The position numbers and the translations under genes are program-made. DNA of 64,000 nt from an uncultured SAR92 cluster bacterium. Its GTDB lineage: Bacteria; Pseudomonadota; Gammaproteobacteria; Pseudomonadales; Porticoccaceae. Under the pieces are notes generated by a model that searched no databases, had not been told where the DNA came from, and was given only the letters and a program-made list of their open reading frames with translations. The stretch lies in NCBI GenBank assembly GCA_902527245.1, contig CABZOI010000003.1, forward strand, positions 95,718 through 159,717, written 5' to 3'. This document shows, in pieces, positions 37,920 through 49,235 of the stretch. Numbering within the stretch: the first letter of the stretch is position 1; the number at the start of each line of letters is the position of its first letter.

Positions 37920-39836
37920 ATGCCTAAAATAACGCTACCTGATGGAAGTAAGAGAGATTTCGATTCAGCGGTTTCGGTGCTGAGTGTCGCACGTGATATA
38001 GGCGAGGGCCTTGCAAAAGCAACTATTGCTGGAAAAGTTAACGGTATTCAAGTCGACTCAAGTTATTTAATTGAAAAAGATGCTGTCCTTGAAATTTTAA
38101 CGGATACTTCTGAGGAGGGCCTATCAATAATTAGACACTCAACTGCGCATTTGATGGCGATGGCGATAAAAGAACTATTTCCTGAGGCACAGATAACCAT
38201 AGGTCCAGTTATTGAAAATGGATTTTTCTATGATATTGCCTATCAGCGAGCTTTTACTCCCGATGATCTGAAGATTATTGAAGAAAGAATGAAAGAACTC
38301 TCTGAAAAGAATTTCGAAATATCAAGAGAGGAAGTAAGTCGAGATGAGGCTCTGAATCTATTCGATAAGTTGGGTGAGCATTACAAGTCAGAAATTATCA
38401 AAGATATTCCTGATTCAGAGGTTTTGAGTTTATATCGTCAAGGAAGTTTTGTTGATTTGTGTCGAGGGCCCCACGTTGCATCTACTGGCAAATTATCAGT
38501 TTTCAAATTGACAAAAGTTGCGGGCGCTTACTGGCGCGGAGATAGCAAAAACGAGACCCTTCAAAGAATATATGGAACAGCTTGGGCCAGGAAAAAGGAT
38601 ATGAAAGTTTACCTAAATAGACTGGAGGAAGCAGAAAAGCGTGATCATAGAAAGTTAAATAAAAAACTTGGTTTGTTTCACTTTAGTGATGAGGCTCCCG
38701 GGTCTGTTTTCTGGCATCCAAAAGGATGGAAACTTTTTATGCAACTTTTAAATTACATGCGAAAAAGGCAGGATGATGCGGGTTACATTGAAGTAAATAC
38801 TCCCGATGTCATGGATAGGAGTCTTTGGGAAACCTCTGGTCATTGGTTCAATTATCGAGAAAACATGTTCATTACTCAGACTGAAGACGAACGCATTTTT
38901 GCATTAAAACCAATGAATTGCCCGGGCTCAGTTTCAATATATTCACAGGGACTCAAAAGCTACAGGGATTTACCAATTCGTATGGCTGAATTAGGTAAGG
39001 TTCATCGATATGAACCCTCTGGCTCTCTTCATGGATTGATGCGAGTAAGACACTTTACGCAAGATGATGCGCATATTTATTGTACTGAAAATCAAATGGA
39101 AAGTGAGTGTGTTGAGGTCGTCTCACTAGTTCTGGATATATACAAAGACTTTGGTTTTGACGATGTAGTAATTAAGTTGTCAACAAGACCAGAAAAGCGA
39201 ATTGGCAGTGATGAAGTATGGGATAAGCTTGAAGGTGCGCTCATTAGCTCTTTAAAAGTGATGGGATTGGACTATATTTTATATCCCGGTGAGGGCGCTT
39301 TTTATGGACCTAAATTAGAATTTGTTCTTCGAGATGCAATTGGAAGAGATTGGCAATGCGGGACACTACAGGTCGATATGAATCTTCCAGAGCGATTTGA
39401 TATTACATACGTTGATGAGACCGGTAGTCGTGACAAACGTCCAGTGTTGTTGCACCGAGCTTTATTTGGTTCTTTGGAGCGATTTATTGGTATTTTAATA
39501 GAAAATTATGAGGGAGCATTTCCTTTTTGGCTTGCTCCAGAGCAGGTTATCATCGCAAATATCACCGATTCGAATGCAGAGTATGCAAAAAAAGTAACCA
39601 AAATTCTTACAAATGAGGGATTTAGAGCAAATTGTGACTTGAGAAACGAGAAGATCGGCTTTAAAATTCGCGATCACTCTATGCAGCGCGTACCGTTCAT
39701 TGCTGTAGTCGGGGATAAAGAGAAGGAATCCTCCACTATTTCGGTACGAAACAGAGAGGGGAAAGATCTGGGCTCCATGACAATTGATGAGTCCATAGCG
39801 TTCTTCTCGAAGGAAAACACGTATATCAAGCAGTAA
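37920..39836 (+). CDS. thrS: Threonyl-tRNA synthetase
   Basis: 638 residues. TGS domain (1-62), second additional editing domain (about 65-225), class II core with zinc ligands in MNCPGSV near residue 333, the [17 protein letters not shown] motif 2 near 373, the motif 3 His in [13 protein letters not shown] near 510, and the anticodon-binding domain (about 540-635). It charges tRNA-Thr and edits Ser-tRNA-Thr. AGGAG six bases before the ATG. It heads the thrS-infC-rpmI-rplT-pheS-pheT block. Confidence 0.97.
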   Translation: MPKITLPDGSKRDFDSAVSVLSVARDIGEGLAKATIAGKVNGIQVDSSYLIEKDAVLEILTDTSEEGLSIIRHSTAHLMAMAIKELFPEAQITIGPVIENGFFYDIAYQRAFTPDDLKIIEERMKELSEKNFEISREEVSRDEALNLFDKLGEHYKSEIIKDIPDSEVLSLYRQGSFVDLCRGPHVASTGKLSVFKLTKVAGAYWRGDSKNETLQRIYGTAWARKKDMKVYLNRLEEAEKRDHRKLNKKLGLFHFSDEAPGSVFWHPKGWKLFMQLLNYMRKRQDDAGYIEVNTPDVMDRSLWETSGHWFNYRENMFITQTEDERIFALKPMNCPGSVSIYSQGLKSYRDLPIRMAELGKVHRYEPSGSLHGLMRVRHFTQDDAHIYCTENQMESECVEVVSLVLDIYKDFGFDDVVIKLSTRPEKRIGSDEVWDKLEGALISSLKVMGLDYILYPGEGAFYGPKLEFVLRDAIGRDWQCGTLQVDMNLPERFDITYVDETGSRDKRPVLLHRALFGSLERFIGILIENYEGAFPFWLAPEQVIIANITDSNAEYAKKVTKILTNEGFRANCDLRNEKIGFKIRDHSMQRVPFIAVVGDKEKESSTISVRNREGKDLGSMTIDESIAFFSKENTYIKQ

Positions 39837-39859
39837 TAAGAACAAACGGAGATTAATTT

Positions 39860-40387
39860 ATTAAAACAGATAAAAAGCGAGCGCGATTGAATGAGGATAT
39901 AGAATCATCTGAGGTTAGATTAATTGGATCGGATGGTTCGCAAGTTGGGGTTGTTAGTATAGAAGAAGCTCTAGAAACCGCACAACAAGATGGTTTAGAT
40001 TTGGTTGAGATTGTCCCAGATGCTGAGCCCCCAGTTTGCAAGGTGATGGATTACGGCAAGCATATTTTTGATATTAAAAAGAAAAACGCGCTGCAGAAGA
40101 AAAAACAGAAACAAACGCAAGTAAAGGAGATGAAATTTAGACCAGGGACTGATCAAGGAGACTATGAAATTAAGTTGAGAAACCTTGTGAGATTTCTGGA
40201 GAATGGTGATAAAGCTAAAGTGACATTACGATTTAGAGGTCGCGAAATGGCTCACCAAGAACTTGGCATGGAAATGATGAATCGAATTGAGTCAGATCTT
40301 GCCGAGTTATCTCAAGTAGAGCAGCATCCAAAAACAGAAGGTCGTCAAATGACCATGGTGCTTGCTCCTTTAGGTAAGAAGAAGTAG
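39860..40387 (+). CDS. infC: Translation initiation factor IF-3 (AUU start)
   Basis: 175 residues from ATT at 39860. GGAG (39848-39851) lies eight bases upstream, an in-frame stop (39854-39856) excludes any longer form, and the resulting N-terminus [21 protein letters not shown] matches IF3. A TTG at 39887 would remove nine family residues. AUU start is conserved for infC because IF3 itself rejects non-canonical starts and so represses its own synthesis. Two domains joined by a basic linker ([15 protein letters not shown]) are visible. Confidence 0.95.
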   Translation: MKTDKKRARLNEDIESSEVRLIGSDGSQVGVVSIEEALETAQQDGLDLVEIVPDAEPPVCKVMDYGKHIFDIKKKNALQKKKQKQTQVKEMKFRPGTDQGDYEIKLRNLVRFLENGDKAKVTLRFRGREMAHQELGMEMMNRIESDLAELSQVEQHPKTEGRQMTMVLAPLGKKK

Positions 40388-40400
40388 TTAGATCCGCGCT

Positions 40401-40422
40401 CAGCCATATTTTTGGCAGGCTG
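40401..40422 (+). promoter_or_regulatory. Hairpin in the infC-rpmI gap (possible L20 operator)
   Basis: CAGCC (40401-40405) pairs with GGCTG (40418-40422); inside it GCCA and TGGC can pair as an alternative. It lies about 50 bases before rpmI. In E. coli, ribosomal protein L20 represses rpmI-rplT by binding structures upstream of rpmI, so the position fits, but I cannot align it to the known site. Confidence 0.3.
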
Positions 40423-40473
40423 TCCGGGCTAGTTCTTACAATTAACTCACATTATTAAACATGGAGATTAACA

Positions 40474-40665
40474 ATGCCAAAAGTCAAAAGTCATAGTGGC
40501 GCATCAAAACGCTTCAAGAAGACTGCTGCAGGTTATAAACATAAACATCAGCACAAAAGTCACATTCTCACGAAAATGACTACAAAGCGAAAAAGACAAC
40601 TTAGGGGAACAGCCATTCTTACTGGATCCGATTCTCCCAGGGTTGACCGAATGCTTAGACGTTAA
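40474..40665 (+). CDS. rpmI: 50S ribosomal protein L35
   Basis: 63 residues, very basic, starting [23 protein letters not shown], the standard L35 sequence. TGGAG precedes the ATG by eight bases. It lies between infC and rplT as in most bacteria. Translation is likely coupled to rplT and regulated by L20. Confidence 0.97.
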   Translation: MPKVKSHSGASKRFKKTAAGYKHKHQHKSHILTKMTTKRKRQLRGTAILTGSDSPRVDRMLRR

Positions 40666-40686
40666 AAATCATTAAGGAGAAAGATT

Positions 40687-41043
40687 GTGGCAAGAGTAAA
40701 AAGAGGAGTGCAAGCTAATCGCAGGCACAAAAAGATCCTAAAGAAAGCAAAAGGTTATTACGGAGCCCGGAGCAGGGTCTACAGGGTTGCTGTGCAGGCA
40801 GTAACGAAAGCTGGTCAATATGCCTACCGAGATAGAAGAGCCAAGAAAAGAGTTTTCAGGAGACTATGGATAGCGAGAATAAACGCGCAAGCGCGAGTTG
40901 AAGGTTTATCCTACAGCAGGTTAATAAATGGTCTCTCGAAAGCGGGTATAGAGCTTGATAGAAGAGTTCTAGCTGATTTGGCTGTGCATGATAAAGAAGC
41001 CTTTGGTGCGGTAGTCTCTCAAGCCAAGGCGGCTTTAGCATAG
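40687..41043 (+). CDS. rplT: 50S ribosomal protein L20
   Basis: 118 residues starting from GTG at 40687, AAGGAG nine bases upstream. The sequence [27 protein letters not shown] is the basic N-terminal arm; the C-terminal globular part follows. It is an early 23S rRNA assembly protein and the autogenous repressor of rpmI-rplT in E. coli. Confidence 0.97.
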   Translation: MARVKRGVQANRRHKKILKKAKGYYGARSRVYRVAVQAVTKAGQYAYRDRRAKKRVFRRLWIARINAQARVEGLSYSRLINGLSKAGIELDRRVLADLAVHDKEAFGAVVSQAKAALA

Positions 41044-41055
41044 GATTGTGTAGAA

Positions 41056-41081
41056 GATGGAAAATTGGAGAACTTTCCATC
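41056..41081 (+). terminator. Perfect hairpin between rplT and pheS (possible attenuator)
   Basis: GATGGAAA (41056-41063) and TTTCCATC (41074-41081) form a perfect eight-pair stem with a ten-base loop, followed by a broken pyrimidine tract (GACTATTTCTTT). It sits 47 bases before pheS. E. coli pheST is controlled by attenuation at this place. No convincing Phe-rich leader peptide is seen, so partial termination or mRNA processing is equally possible. Confidence 0.45.
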
Positions 41082-41110
41082 GACTATTTCTTTCAAGCGC
41101 CAAAAAATAA

Positions 41111-42145
<1,035 letters not shown>

Positions 42146-42154
42146 GAGAGTTTA

Positions 42155-44512
42155 ATGAAATTTAGTGAGAACTGGCTCAAATCGCACGTTAAATTTTCAG
42201 TCGACACTGAGAAATTAGTTGATCAATTGACGATGGCTGGTTTGGAAGTCGATTCAGTCAACTACCTAGGCGCGATCTCAGGTGTAAAAATCGCGAGAAT
42301 TGAGAAAGTTGAGCCACATCCTAATGCTGATAAATTAAGAGTCTGTGAGGTAAATGATGGAAAAGAGCGACACACCGTTGTCTGTGGCGCACCTAATGCA
42401 GTTGCCGGAAAGGTAGTTCCTTTCGCAACAGTAGGCGCATTGCTCCCGAATGATTTTAAAATAAAAAAGGCAAAAATAAGAGGTGTTGAGTCACATGGAA
42501 TGCTTTGTGCCCAGAACGAGTTAGGATTAGGAGAGGACTCTGCGGGATTGTGGGAGTTACCCAATAATATTTCGCTTGGGTTGGACATCGTCACTTATCT
42601 TGATCTTGATGACAATGTGATCGATGTTGATCTTACCCCTAATAGAGGAGACTGTTTAAGTATTATTGGGGTCGCAAGAGAGGTGAGTGTGCTCAGTAGG
42701 TCTGAAATTAAAGCGGTCCCACAAGAATCTATCGAACCAAAAATTGAACATAGAGTTGATGTAACACTAAGCGAACCAGCTGGCTGTGCTCGATATGTCT
42801 CAAGAATCATCAAAGATGTTGAGATAGGAGCAAAAACACCCATGTGGATGGCAGAGAAGCTGAGGCGTGGTGGAATTAGACTTCGGAGTCCTGTAGTCGA
42901 TGTTACAAACTTTGTGCTTTTGGAACTGGGACAACCCATGCATGCATTTGATCTTTCAAAAATTGAAGGGTCGATTGATGTGAGATACGCAAAAAATGAG
43001 AATATTGAGCTTCTCGATGAGACGTCGATGACATGTGATGAAGATACCCTTGTAATAGCTGATAACAAAAAAATTCTTGCAATGGCCGGCATTATGGGTG
43101 GTATGAAATCTGCGGTAAGCGAATCTACCAAAGACATATTGCTTGAAAGTGCCTGGTTCAATCCCAGGGTTATCGCAGGTAAAGCAAGAAAATATGGCAA
43201 ACATACCGACTCGTCGCATCGTTTTGAGAGAGGCGTCGATCCGAAGCTCCAGTTGATCGCAATTGAGAGAGCAACATCATTAATTTTAGAGATATGTGGC
43301 GGTATGGCTGGACCTGTCTCTGAGACTACATCTGAAAAGGATTTGCCTGAAACCAAGAAAATAGAGCTCGACTACGAGTCCGTAGCTAAGCAGCTAGGAA
43401 TAAAACTTGATTCGCAAGAAATTGATGAAATTTTACATCGTCTTGGTCTTAAAAAAGAGAAAAACTCCCACTGGCAGATTCCTAGTTGGCGATTTGATCT
43501 CGAGATTCAACAAGATTTAATTGAGGAAATTGCAAGAGTCATAGGTTATGACAATTTGCCAGTAACACTGCCTACCTTTGAGGCAAAAAATAAAAAAATT
43601 AAAAAAGATGAGATAGTGGCGATTAAAGAGTTACTCGTGCATAGATCCTATAGAGAGGCGATAACATATAGTTTTGTTAATCCTCATGTTCAGAACTTAT
43701 TATTTCCAGATCTCAAATCAGTTAATTTAGTGAATCCAATTTCGCCTGAGATGGCAGTTATGAGGTTGTCAATTTGGCCTGGTTTGATTAACTCGGCTCT
43801 TTATAATTTAAATCGTCAAAAGAACCGCATCCGGTTCTTTGAAATTGGTCAATGTTTTCCTGCTAGCGATGAAGATTTGACACACTATGAAACAAAATGT
43901 GCAGGTTTGATTTGTGGTGATAGATATGAAACTAATTGGAGTAATCCCCATGAGAGGACTGATTTTTACGATCTAAAGGGAGATGTTGAAAGCATTCTAA
44001 ATGCTTTAGTTGGAGAAAAAAATTATCAGTTTTGTGCGAAATCATTTGAGTTCTTTCATCCTGGGCAATCTGCTCAGATTTTAATTAACGATGAGGTGAT
44101 AGGAGTTCTTGGGAATCTGCATCCATCACTGGCAAATGAATTTGGTTTTAAACAATCTGTTTATCTTTTTGATATAAATTTGGGAAGTATTGACGCAAAG
44201 TCAGAGACTCAATTTACAACTTTGAGTAAATTTCCTGAAGTTAAGAGAGATCTTTCCTTCATGCTCGATCAAACTGTAAATGCATCGGATTTGTTGGACG
44301 TGGTCAGGTCATCGTCGGGCAAATATTTAACTGATTTAAAGTTATTTGACGTTTATCAAGGAAAAGATGTTGAAAACAAAGGAAAAAGTATCGCTTTGGG
44401 CTTGACGTTTCAGCATCCATGCCGCACTCTTACAGACTCGGAAATAAATTCTTGTATAGACACTATTGTTTCCGAGTCTTCTAAAGTCTTGGGGGCAAAG
44501 ATTAGATCTTAA
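42155..44512 (+). CDS. pheT: Phenylalanyl-tRNA synthetase beta subunit
   Basis: 785 residues, near the E. coli length (795). The N-terminal tRNA-binding (EMAP-like) domain (about 40-150), B3/B4 editing domain (about 210-385), B5 (about 400-470) and C-terminal anticodon-binding ferredoxin-like domain (about 690-785, FPEVKRDLSFML) are in order. It binds tRNA-Phe and hydrolyses Tyr-tRNA-Phe. A GGAG ribosome site precedes the ATG. ihfA follows after 31 bases, as in other gammaproteobacteria. Confidence 0.97.
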   Translation: MKFSENWLKSHVKFSVDTEKLVDQLTMAGLEVDSVNYLGAISGVKIARIEKVEPHPNADKLRVCEVNDGKERHTVVCGAPNAVAGKVVPFATVGALLPNDFKIKKAKIRGVESHGMLCAQNELGLGEDSAGLWELPNNISLGLDIVTYLDLDDNVIDVDLTPNRGDCLSIIGVAREVSVLSRSEIKAVPQESIEPKIEHRVDVTLSEPAGCARYVSRIIKDVEIGAKTPMWMAEKLRRGGIRLRSPVVDVTNFVLLELGQPMHAFDLSKIEGSIDVRYAKNENIELLDETSMTCDEDTLVIADNKKILAMAGIMGGMKSAVSESTKDILLESAWFNPRVIAGKARKYGKHTDSSHRFERGVDPKLQLIAIERATSLILEICGGMAGPVSETTSEKDLPETKKIELDYESVAKQLGIKLDSQEIDEILHRLGLKKEKNSHWQIPSWRFDLEIQQDLIEEIARVIGYDNLPVTLPTFEAKNKKIKKDEIVAIKELLVHRSYREAITYSFVNPHVQNLLFPDLKSVNLVNPISPEMAVMRLSIWPGLINSALYNLNRQKNRIRFFEIGQCFPASDEDLTHYETKCAGLICGDRYETNWSNPHERTDFYDLKGDVESILNALVGEKNYQFCAKSFEFFHPGQSAQILINDEVIGVLGNLHPSLANEFGFKQSVYLFDINLGSIDAKSETQFTTLSKFPEVKRDLSFMLDQTVNASDLLDVVRSSSGKYLTDLKLFDVYQGKDVENKGKSIALGLTFQHPCRTLTDSEINSCIDTIVSESSKVLGAKIRS

Positions 44513-44543
44513 ATTATGAAGTCTGCGATACAAAGGAATTAAA

Positions 44544-44843
44544 ATGGCCGCGTTAACAAAAGCTGATTTAGCAGAGATGCTATTTGACGACCTTGGGCTT
44601 AATAAGCGCGAGGCCCGTGAGATAGTTGAAATGTTTTATGCAGAAATTAGTGAGGCCCTTGAAAAAAATGATAATGTTAAAATATCTGGCTTCGGAAATT
44701 TTGAATTGAGAGACAAAAAGAGTCGACCTGGTCGAAATCCCAAAACTGGTGAAGAGGTTGCGATATCCGCAAGAAGAGTTGTGACGTTCAAACCAGGTCA
44801 AAAATTGAGGTCTAGAGTAGAAACCTATGCTAGAAGCGAGTGA
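44544..44843 (+). CDS. ihfA: Integration host factor alpha subunit
   Basis: 99 residues. [25 protein letters not shown] and the DNA-minor-groove arm [12 protein letters not shown] near residue 60 are typical of IhfA. With IhfB it bends DNA at specific sites. Its position after pheT and before the MerR gene is the standard gammaproteobacterial order. AAGGAA seven bases before the ATG. Confidence 0.97.
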   Translation: MAALTKADLAEMLFDDLGLNKREAREIVEMFYAEISEALEKNDNVKISGFGNFELRDKKSRPGRNPKTGEEVAISARRVVTFKPGQKLRSRVETYARSE

Positions 44844-45180
44844 AAATAATCAATTACCAGCAATTCCAGGTAAGCGTTATTTTACGATAGGTGAAGTCAG
44901 TGATCTTTGTGGAGTGAAACCTCATGTATTGAGGTATTGGGAACAGGAGTTTCCTGACCTGAGTCCCGTTAAGCGTCGCGGAAATAGAAGGTATTACCAA
45001 AGACAAGATGTTGTATTGATCAGACAAATTAGATCGTTGCTACATGAGCAAGGTTTTACAATTGGTGGTGCCCGGCAGAAGCTTGGAGATTCTCCGTCTA
45101 AGAAAGAGCTGACTCCGTATAAACAGCTGTTAGATCAAACAATTTCAGAACTAGAAGATATACTAAAAACTCTCGATTAA
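44827..45180 (+). CDS. MerR-family transcriptional regulator
   Basis: 117 residues. The winged helix-turn-helix is [26 protein letters not shown] near residue 17 with [13 protein letters not shown] as the wing; a short coiled segment follows. Unlike metal-sensing MerR proteins it has no effector domain or ligand cysteines. It overlaps ihfA by 17 bases. This gene sits between ihfA and tRNA-Pro in many gammaproteobacteria; its target is unknown. Confidence 0.9.
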   Translation: MLEASENNQLPAIPGKRYFTIGEVSDLCGVKPHVLRYWEQEFPDLSPVKRRGNRRYYQRQDVVLIRQIRSLLHEQGFTIGGARQKLGDSPSKKELTPYKQLLDQTISELEDILKTLD

Positions 45181-45188
45181 TTCGGAAT

Positions 45189-45267
<79 letters not shown>

Positions 45268-45475
45268 TGATTTTTATTAATATTGATCTTACTAAATTAA
45301 TGTTTTGTTGAGATGTTTATTTCTTAGCAGAAGCTAGTGGCCAGAGAAAAAAATCAGATGTTTTTTTGTTTGGATCAGTACCCAAGCTAGCAAAGAGTTG
45401 CTAAGGTTGAATGTAAGATAAAAAGTTTGTTGTCCGATTGTTTTGTCGTCAAAAGTTATTGGGGAATTAAAAAAT

Positions 45476-46054
45476 ATGTTTAGTCTTGATAAAAGCTTAA
45501 CTCTGATTATCGCTGCCATGATTATCCTATTCCTAGCAATCTCTATAAAAACTAGCAAGCATTTTCAAGAGTCGCAGAAAAATAGACTGGATGATCAAAT
45601 TCCATTAAAAATCGAAATTTCTGATAACGAAGTCCCTGCCTCAGAATCTGAGACTCTGGAGGCACATAATACAAATTCAGTTAGTATTGTGAATAATTCT
45701 GATGACTTAAGACGATTATCGCTTGACTCAAGCTTTTCTCTAAATGTCTCTGACAACTTGTTTGATCAAGTTGTGAGGTTTAAGGTTCAAAAAATCAATA
45801 AAGAATCAAATTATACTCAAATATTGGGTAGATCAGATAATGAGGATACCGTATTGATTACCTTCACAGAAACTATGACTAATATTTTGTTAAAAACCTC
45901 CTATAATATATACGAGTTTGTAGGAGATAATTTCGAAGGAGTCGTGGAACAAGTCAAACCCCTTGGATTAAAAGATGACATTCACGAACATGAGGAGCTA
46001 GCTGATCCCCTTGAAAATAATTTTGTGAGAAAAAAATTAGAGAGAGCGAATTGA
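45476..46054 (+). CDS. Unknown protein with one N-terminal membrane anchor
   Basis: 192 residues. A single hydrophobic helix (about residues 8-28) is followed by an acidic, serine-rich, probably periplasmic region with no recognised domain. ATG at 45476 follows a GGGGA; a TTG at 45443 is in frame but adds residues with no clear role. The metzincin gene begins 19 bases downstream, so the two are probably an operon and this may be an export or anchoring partner (inference). Confidence 0.6.
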   Translation: MFSLDKSLTLIIAAMIILFLAISIKTSKHFQESQKNRLDDQIPLKIEISDNEVPASESETLEAHNTNSVSIVNNSDDLRRLSLDSSFSLNVSDNLFDQVVRFKVQKINKESNYTQILGRSDNEDTVLITFTETMTNILLKTSYNIYEFVGDNFEGVVEQVKPLGLKDDIHEHEELADPLENNFVRKKLERAN

Positions 46055-46073
46055 TAGATTTTTCAAAAAAGAT

Positions 46074-49000
46074 ATGAGCAGGTTATTAAATACAATAGTT
46101 GCAGTTTGCTTTGGTATTTATCCGATAATTGTGCATGCCAATATTCCTGTTGGTATTGAATGTCCTTGTGAAATATCGCGAATTAATGAAACCAAAGCAG
46201 AGGTAAATTTTTCACTCGTTTTTCAACCTGATGAGTCAGAATTAAGCGGCGAGTCAGGTGATTTAAATGTTCAAATTATTGGTGCAAATCAAATTAATAT
46301 TTATGGCTCGTCTTATTATGTTTTGGGAGAACGAGAACTAAACAGCGTAATTTTCGACAGGGCTAATTTTTTTGAACCTTTGCCAATAACAATTGATATT
46401 CCTCTAAATTATGTTCTTGATATAGATACATATTTTTCGATTTTACTTCGTGATTCAGATGGTGATTTGATGGATCAGGTTAACTTTTTGGAGGACTCTG
46501 ATACCTATACGAATTACGGGGGTTCAGCGAGCGGGGCAGTTTCAAAATTAATGGTAAATTCTGAAGCTGAATTCAATCATGATGACTCGACCTTTTCACT
46601 TTTTATACCGAGTATATCGAGTACTGACAGAGTGTCATCTATAGATTTACTCACACTACGAATAGCGGTAGCAAATGGAGACGGGACGTACTATGAAGCT
46701 GCTAATGAAAATGTCTCTGTCACTTATGACGAAAACGGCAACACCTCTCTTGAGGCGTCGGGAACTTTGAATTTTTCCCTGACAAGTGAGAACTTTGCTG
46801 ACGAGCCAGAGTTCAAGCACATTGAAGTTTATCTTTCTAGACTAGATGATTGGGTAATGTTCTATCGGCTAGAGACATTTAACCAAGAAAATGTTGATTC
46901 ACTTGCACAAACTTGGACTAATATTGATACATTAGTAGACTCAGATAACGATGGAATTTCTGACTATGATGAGCAAATCGTGGGCTCACCAGTTCTTGAA
47001 AAAAATACTCTCAATTCTGCAGTTATTGAAGTAGCGTTTACAGTAGGTTCGAGTGCCGATTCAAACTTTTTAGGTGGATCAAACTTAGAGGCAACTATAG
47101 CCCAACAAGTTGAGGCGTCCAATAATGCATTCAGAGACGTTGGTTTAGATATTGAGATACAAAATGTTGGTATTTATAAGCTTGGCGAAGATGGTAATTT
47201 AAATGCTGCTGCAGCGCTTCAAGCGGCCCGTGATAGAACAGGAATTTTTGCAGGGTTAAATGAGATGGTTACTCGACAACCCGATTTATTTATCCATTAC
47301 AGTACTCGCGCCGTGGCTGATACGGGTGGACTCGCTTCTATCAATGGCGGTATTAACGATGGCGTCATTAATTATAATAATCTTTATTCCAATGGCAATA
47401 ATTTCGGTATTGTGTCAATAGACAATGGAACTTTAACTTTAGTGCATGAGATCGGTCATTTAATGGGTTTAAGCCATTCAAGACGACAAGCAGTTAGTGC
47501 AATATCAGCCACATTTCCTTGGGCTGTTGGGTACGGTAAAGATCAGAATTTTACGACAATCATGGCCTATGAAACTTCATTCAATGATGCAATGGGGATG
47601 CGTTTTTTTTCTACACCAGATCGATACTGTGGGGGTCCCGGTTATACAAAAACACCTTGTGGTATTTCTGATGCAGACCTATTAGAGGGCGCATACTCGG
47701 TTAAGTCTCTTCAAACGACTGCTAGACAGATAAGTGCGATATCAAATGGTATTCTGCCAGTTGTATACCCAACTGGCGACGATCCGGTGTATCTCTCAGA
47801 TCCAAATCTTGCATCAAATTTGGTGGCTCGTGCCGTTGATAAAGAAGATGGTGATTTGGGAAGCATTATTTCATCCGAAATTCAGACTGTCACAGGGAAT
47901 TCAGATGAACATGATTTTGAACAAATCTACTTAGTAACGGACAGTGATGGCAACATTGGTAAAGCGATCCGAAGAATTATCATTGTTGATGAAGATCTAG
48001 ATACGGATGGTGATGGAGTCTTTGATTATATTGACGACGATGATGATGGGGATGGAGTTTCTGATGAAAATGATAATTGTCCGTTGATAGCGAACACTGA
48101 TCAGCTTGATACAGATGATGATATGGCAGGTAATGCTTGTGATGAAGACGATGATGGGGATGGAGTGAATGATGCTGAAGACGCCTTTCCACTTGATCCA
48201 AGCGAATCATCTGATGGAGATTCTGATGGGATCGGTGATAATTCTGATAACTGTCCCGCCATTTTCAACTCGAATCAGCAGAATACTGATAATGATGCCT
48301 CAGGAAATGTTTGTGATGACGATGATGACAACGATGGTCTTTTGGATGCAAACGATAATTGTCCACTTGTAATTAATGCGGATCAATTAAATACAGATGG
48401 AGATGCACTTGGAAATGTTTGTGATGATGATGATGACGGTGACGGTCAACTGGACACTTTAGATAATTGTCCCCTCACGCCTAACTCAGATCAGCTAAAT
48501 ACAGATGGAGATGCGCATGGAAATGTTTGCGATGATGATGACGATGAAGATGGAATTTTAGATTCAAATGATGCTTATCCACTCATAAGTATTGGAGACC
48601 TGTTAGATACAGATTTTGATGGATTGCCTAACGAATGTGATGCTGCCTGCATCGCTTTGGGTATGACAGCTGATCTAGATGATGATGGAGATGGTGTGCC
48701 TGATGCTGATGATTTATATCCTCTTGATTCGAGATATTCGTTTGACACAGACGGCGATGGGATGCCTGATGCATGGGAAGAAAATTTCGGTTTAAATCCT
48801 AATGATCCAGATGACGCATTGGGTGATTTAGATAACGATGGCATATCTAATCTGCAGGAGTTTTTAAATGGAACACCTGCATATGGATCTATAGACATTG
48901 ACGGTAATAAGCAGTATGACGCGTTAACTGACGGTCTATTGATTTTGAGGGGTATGTTTGGTTTAACGGGTGATTCATTGATCCTAGGAGCAACGGCAAA

Positions 49001-49235
49001 TGATGCAGTCTTCGTAAGCTCAGATGAGATCCTTACACAATACGAATCACTCGAAGATCTTCTAGATATTGATGGTGATGCTAACATCGATGCACTGACT
49101 GATGGATTATTAGTCCTTCGATATCTTTTTGGTCTCAGGGGTAATACCTTGGTAACTGGTGTTATTTCGAGTAATGCAACAAGAGATGTCAATGAAATAC
49201 AAGAGCATCTTGAAATGTTAATGCCACAACTATAA
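46074..49235 (+). CDS. Secreted metzincin-type metalloprotease with thrombospondin type-3 repeats and dockerin-like C-terminus
   Basis: 1053 residues. Signal peptide (cleavage near VHA-NI, residue 23). A beta-rich region (to about 300) leads to a zinc protease domain: HEIGHLMGLSH near residue 456 is a full metzincin HExxHxxGxxH, with the Met-turn IMAYE near 496. A beta-sandwich-like stretch (about 565-640) precedes acidic calcium-binding type-3 thrombospondin repeats (about 642-882), then DGMPDAWEENFGLNPNDPDD. The last 110 residues hold two dockerin-like units: DIDGNKQYDALTDGLL near 940 and DIDGDANIDALTDGLL near 998. It probably digests protein outside the cell. Confidence 0.85.
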   Translation: MSRLLNTIVAVCFGIYPIIVHANIPVGIECPCEISRINETKAEVNFSLVFQPDESELSGESGDLNVQIIGANQINIYGSSYYVLGERELNSVIFDRANFFEPLPITIDIPLNYVLDIDTYFSILLRDSDGDLMDQVNFLEDSDTYTNYGGSASGAVSKLMVNSEAEFNHDDSTFSLFIPSISSTDRVSSIDLLTLRIAVANGDGTYYEAANENVSVTYDENGNTSLEASGTLNFSLTSENFADEPEFKHIEVYLSRLDDWVMFYRLETFNQENVDSLAQTWTNIDTLVDSDNDGISDYDEQIVGSPVLEKNTLNSAVIEVAFTVGSSADSNFLGGSNLEATIAQQVEASNNAFRDVGLDIEIQNVGIYKLGEDGNLNAAAALQAARDRTGIFAGLNEMVTRQPDLFIHYSTRAVADTGGLASINGGINDGVINYNNLYSNGNNFGIVSIDNGTLTLVHEIGHLMGLSHSRRQAVSAISATFPWAVGYGKDQNFTTIMAYETSFNDAMGMRFFSTPDRYCGGPGYTKTPCGISDADLLEGAYSVKSLQTTARQISAISNGILPVVYPTGDDPVYLSDPNLASNLVARAVDKEDGDLGSIISSEIQTVTGNSDEHDFEQIYLVTDSDGNIGKAIRRIIIVDEDLDTDGDGVFDYIDDDDDGDGVSDENDNCPLIANTDQLDTDDDMAGNACDEDDDGDGVNDAEDAFPLDPSESSDGDSDGIGDNSDNCPAIFNSNQQNTDNDASGNVCDDDDDNDGLLDANDNCPLVINADQLNTDGDALGNVCDDDDDGDGQLDTLDNCPLTPNSDQLNTDGDAHGNVCDDDDDEDGILDSNDAYPLISIGDLLDTDFDGLPNECDAACIALGMTADLDDDGDGVPDADDLYPLDSRYSFDTDGDGMPDAWEENFGLNPNDPDDALGDLDNDGISNLQEFLNGTPAYGSIDIDGNKQYDALTDGLLILRGMFGLTGDSLILGATANDAVFVSSDEILTQYESLEDLLDIDGDANIDALTDGLLVLRYLFGLRGNTLVTGVISSNATRDVNEIQEHLEMLMPQL
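48000..48720 (+). repeat. Aspartate-rich thrombospondin type-3 repeats in the metzincin gene
   Basis: About seven degenerate copies of the pattern DNCP-x(n)-Q-x-(N/D)-TD-x-D-x-x-GN-x-CD-D-D-D-D. Codons GAT and GAC dominate. Copies vary at the DNA level, unlike the near-identical 105-base units at 55720. Confidence 0.8.

Noticed and set aside
42595..43356. 253-codon minus-strand frame inside pheT
   Set aside because: pheT is clearly coding in this stretch; the shadow has no family match that I recognise.
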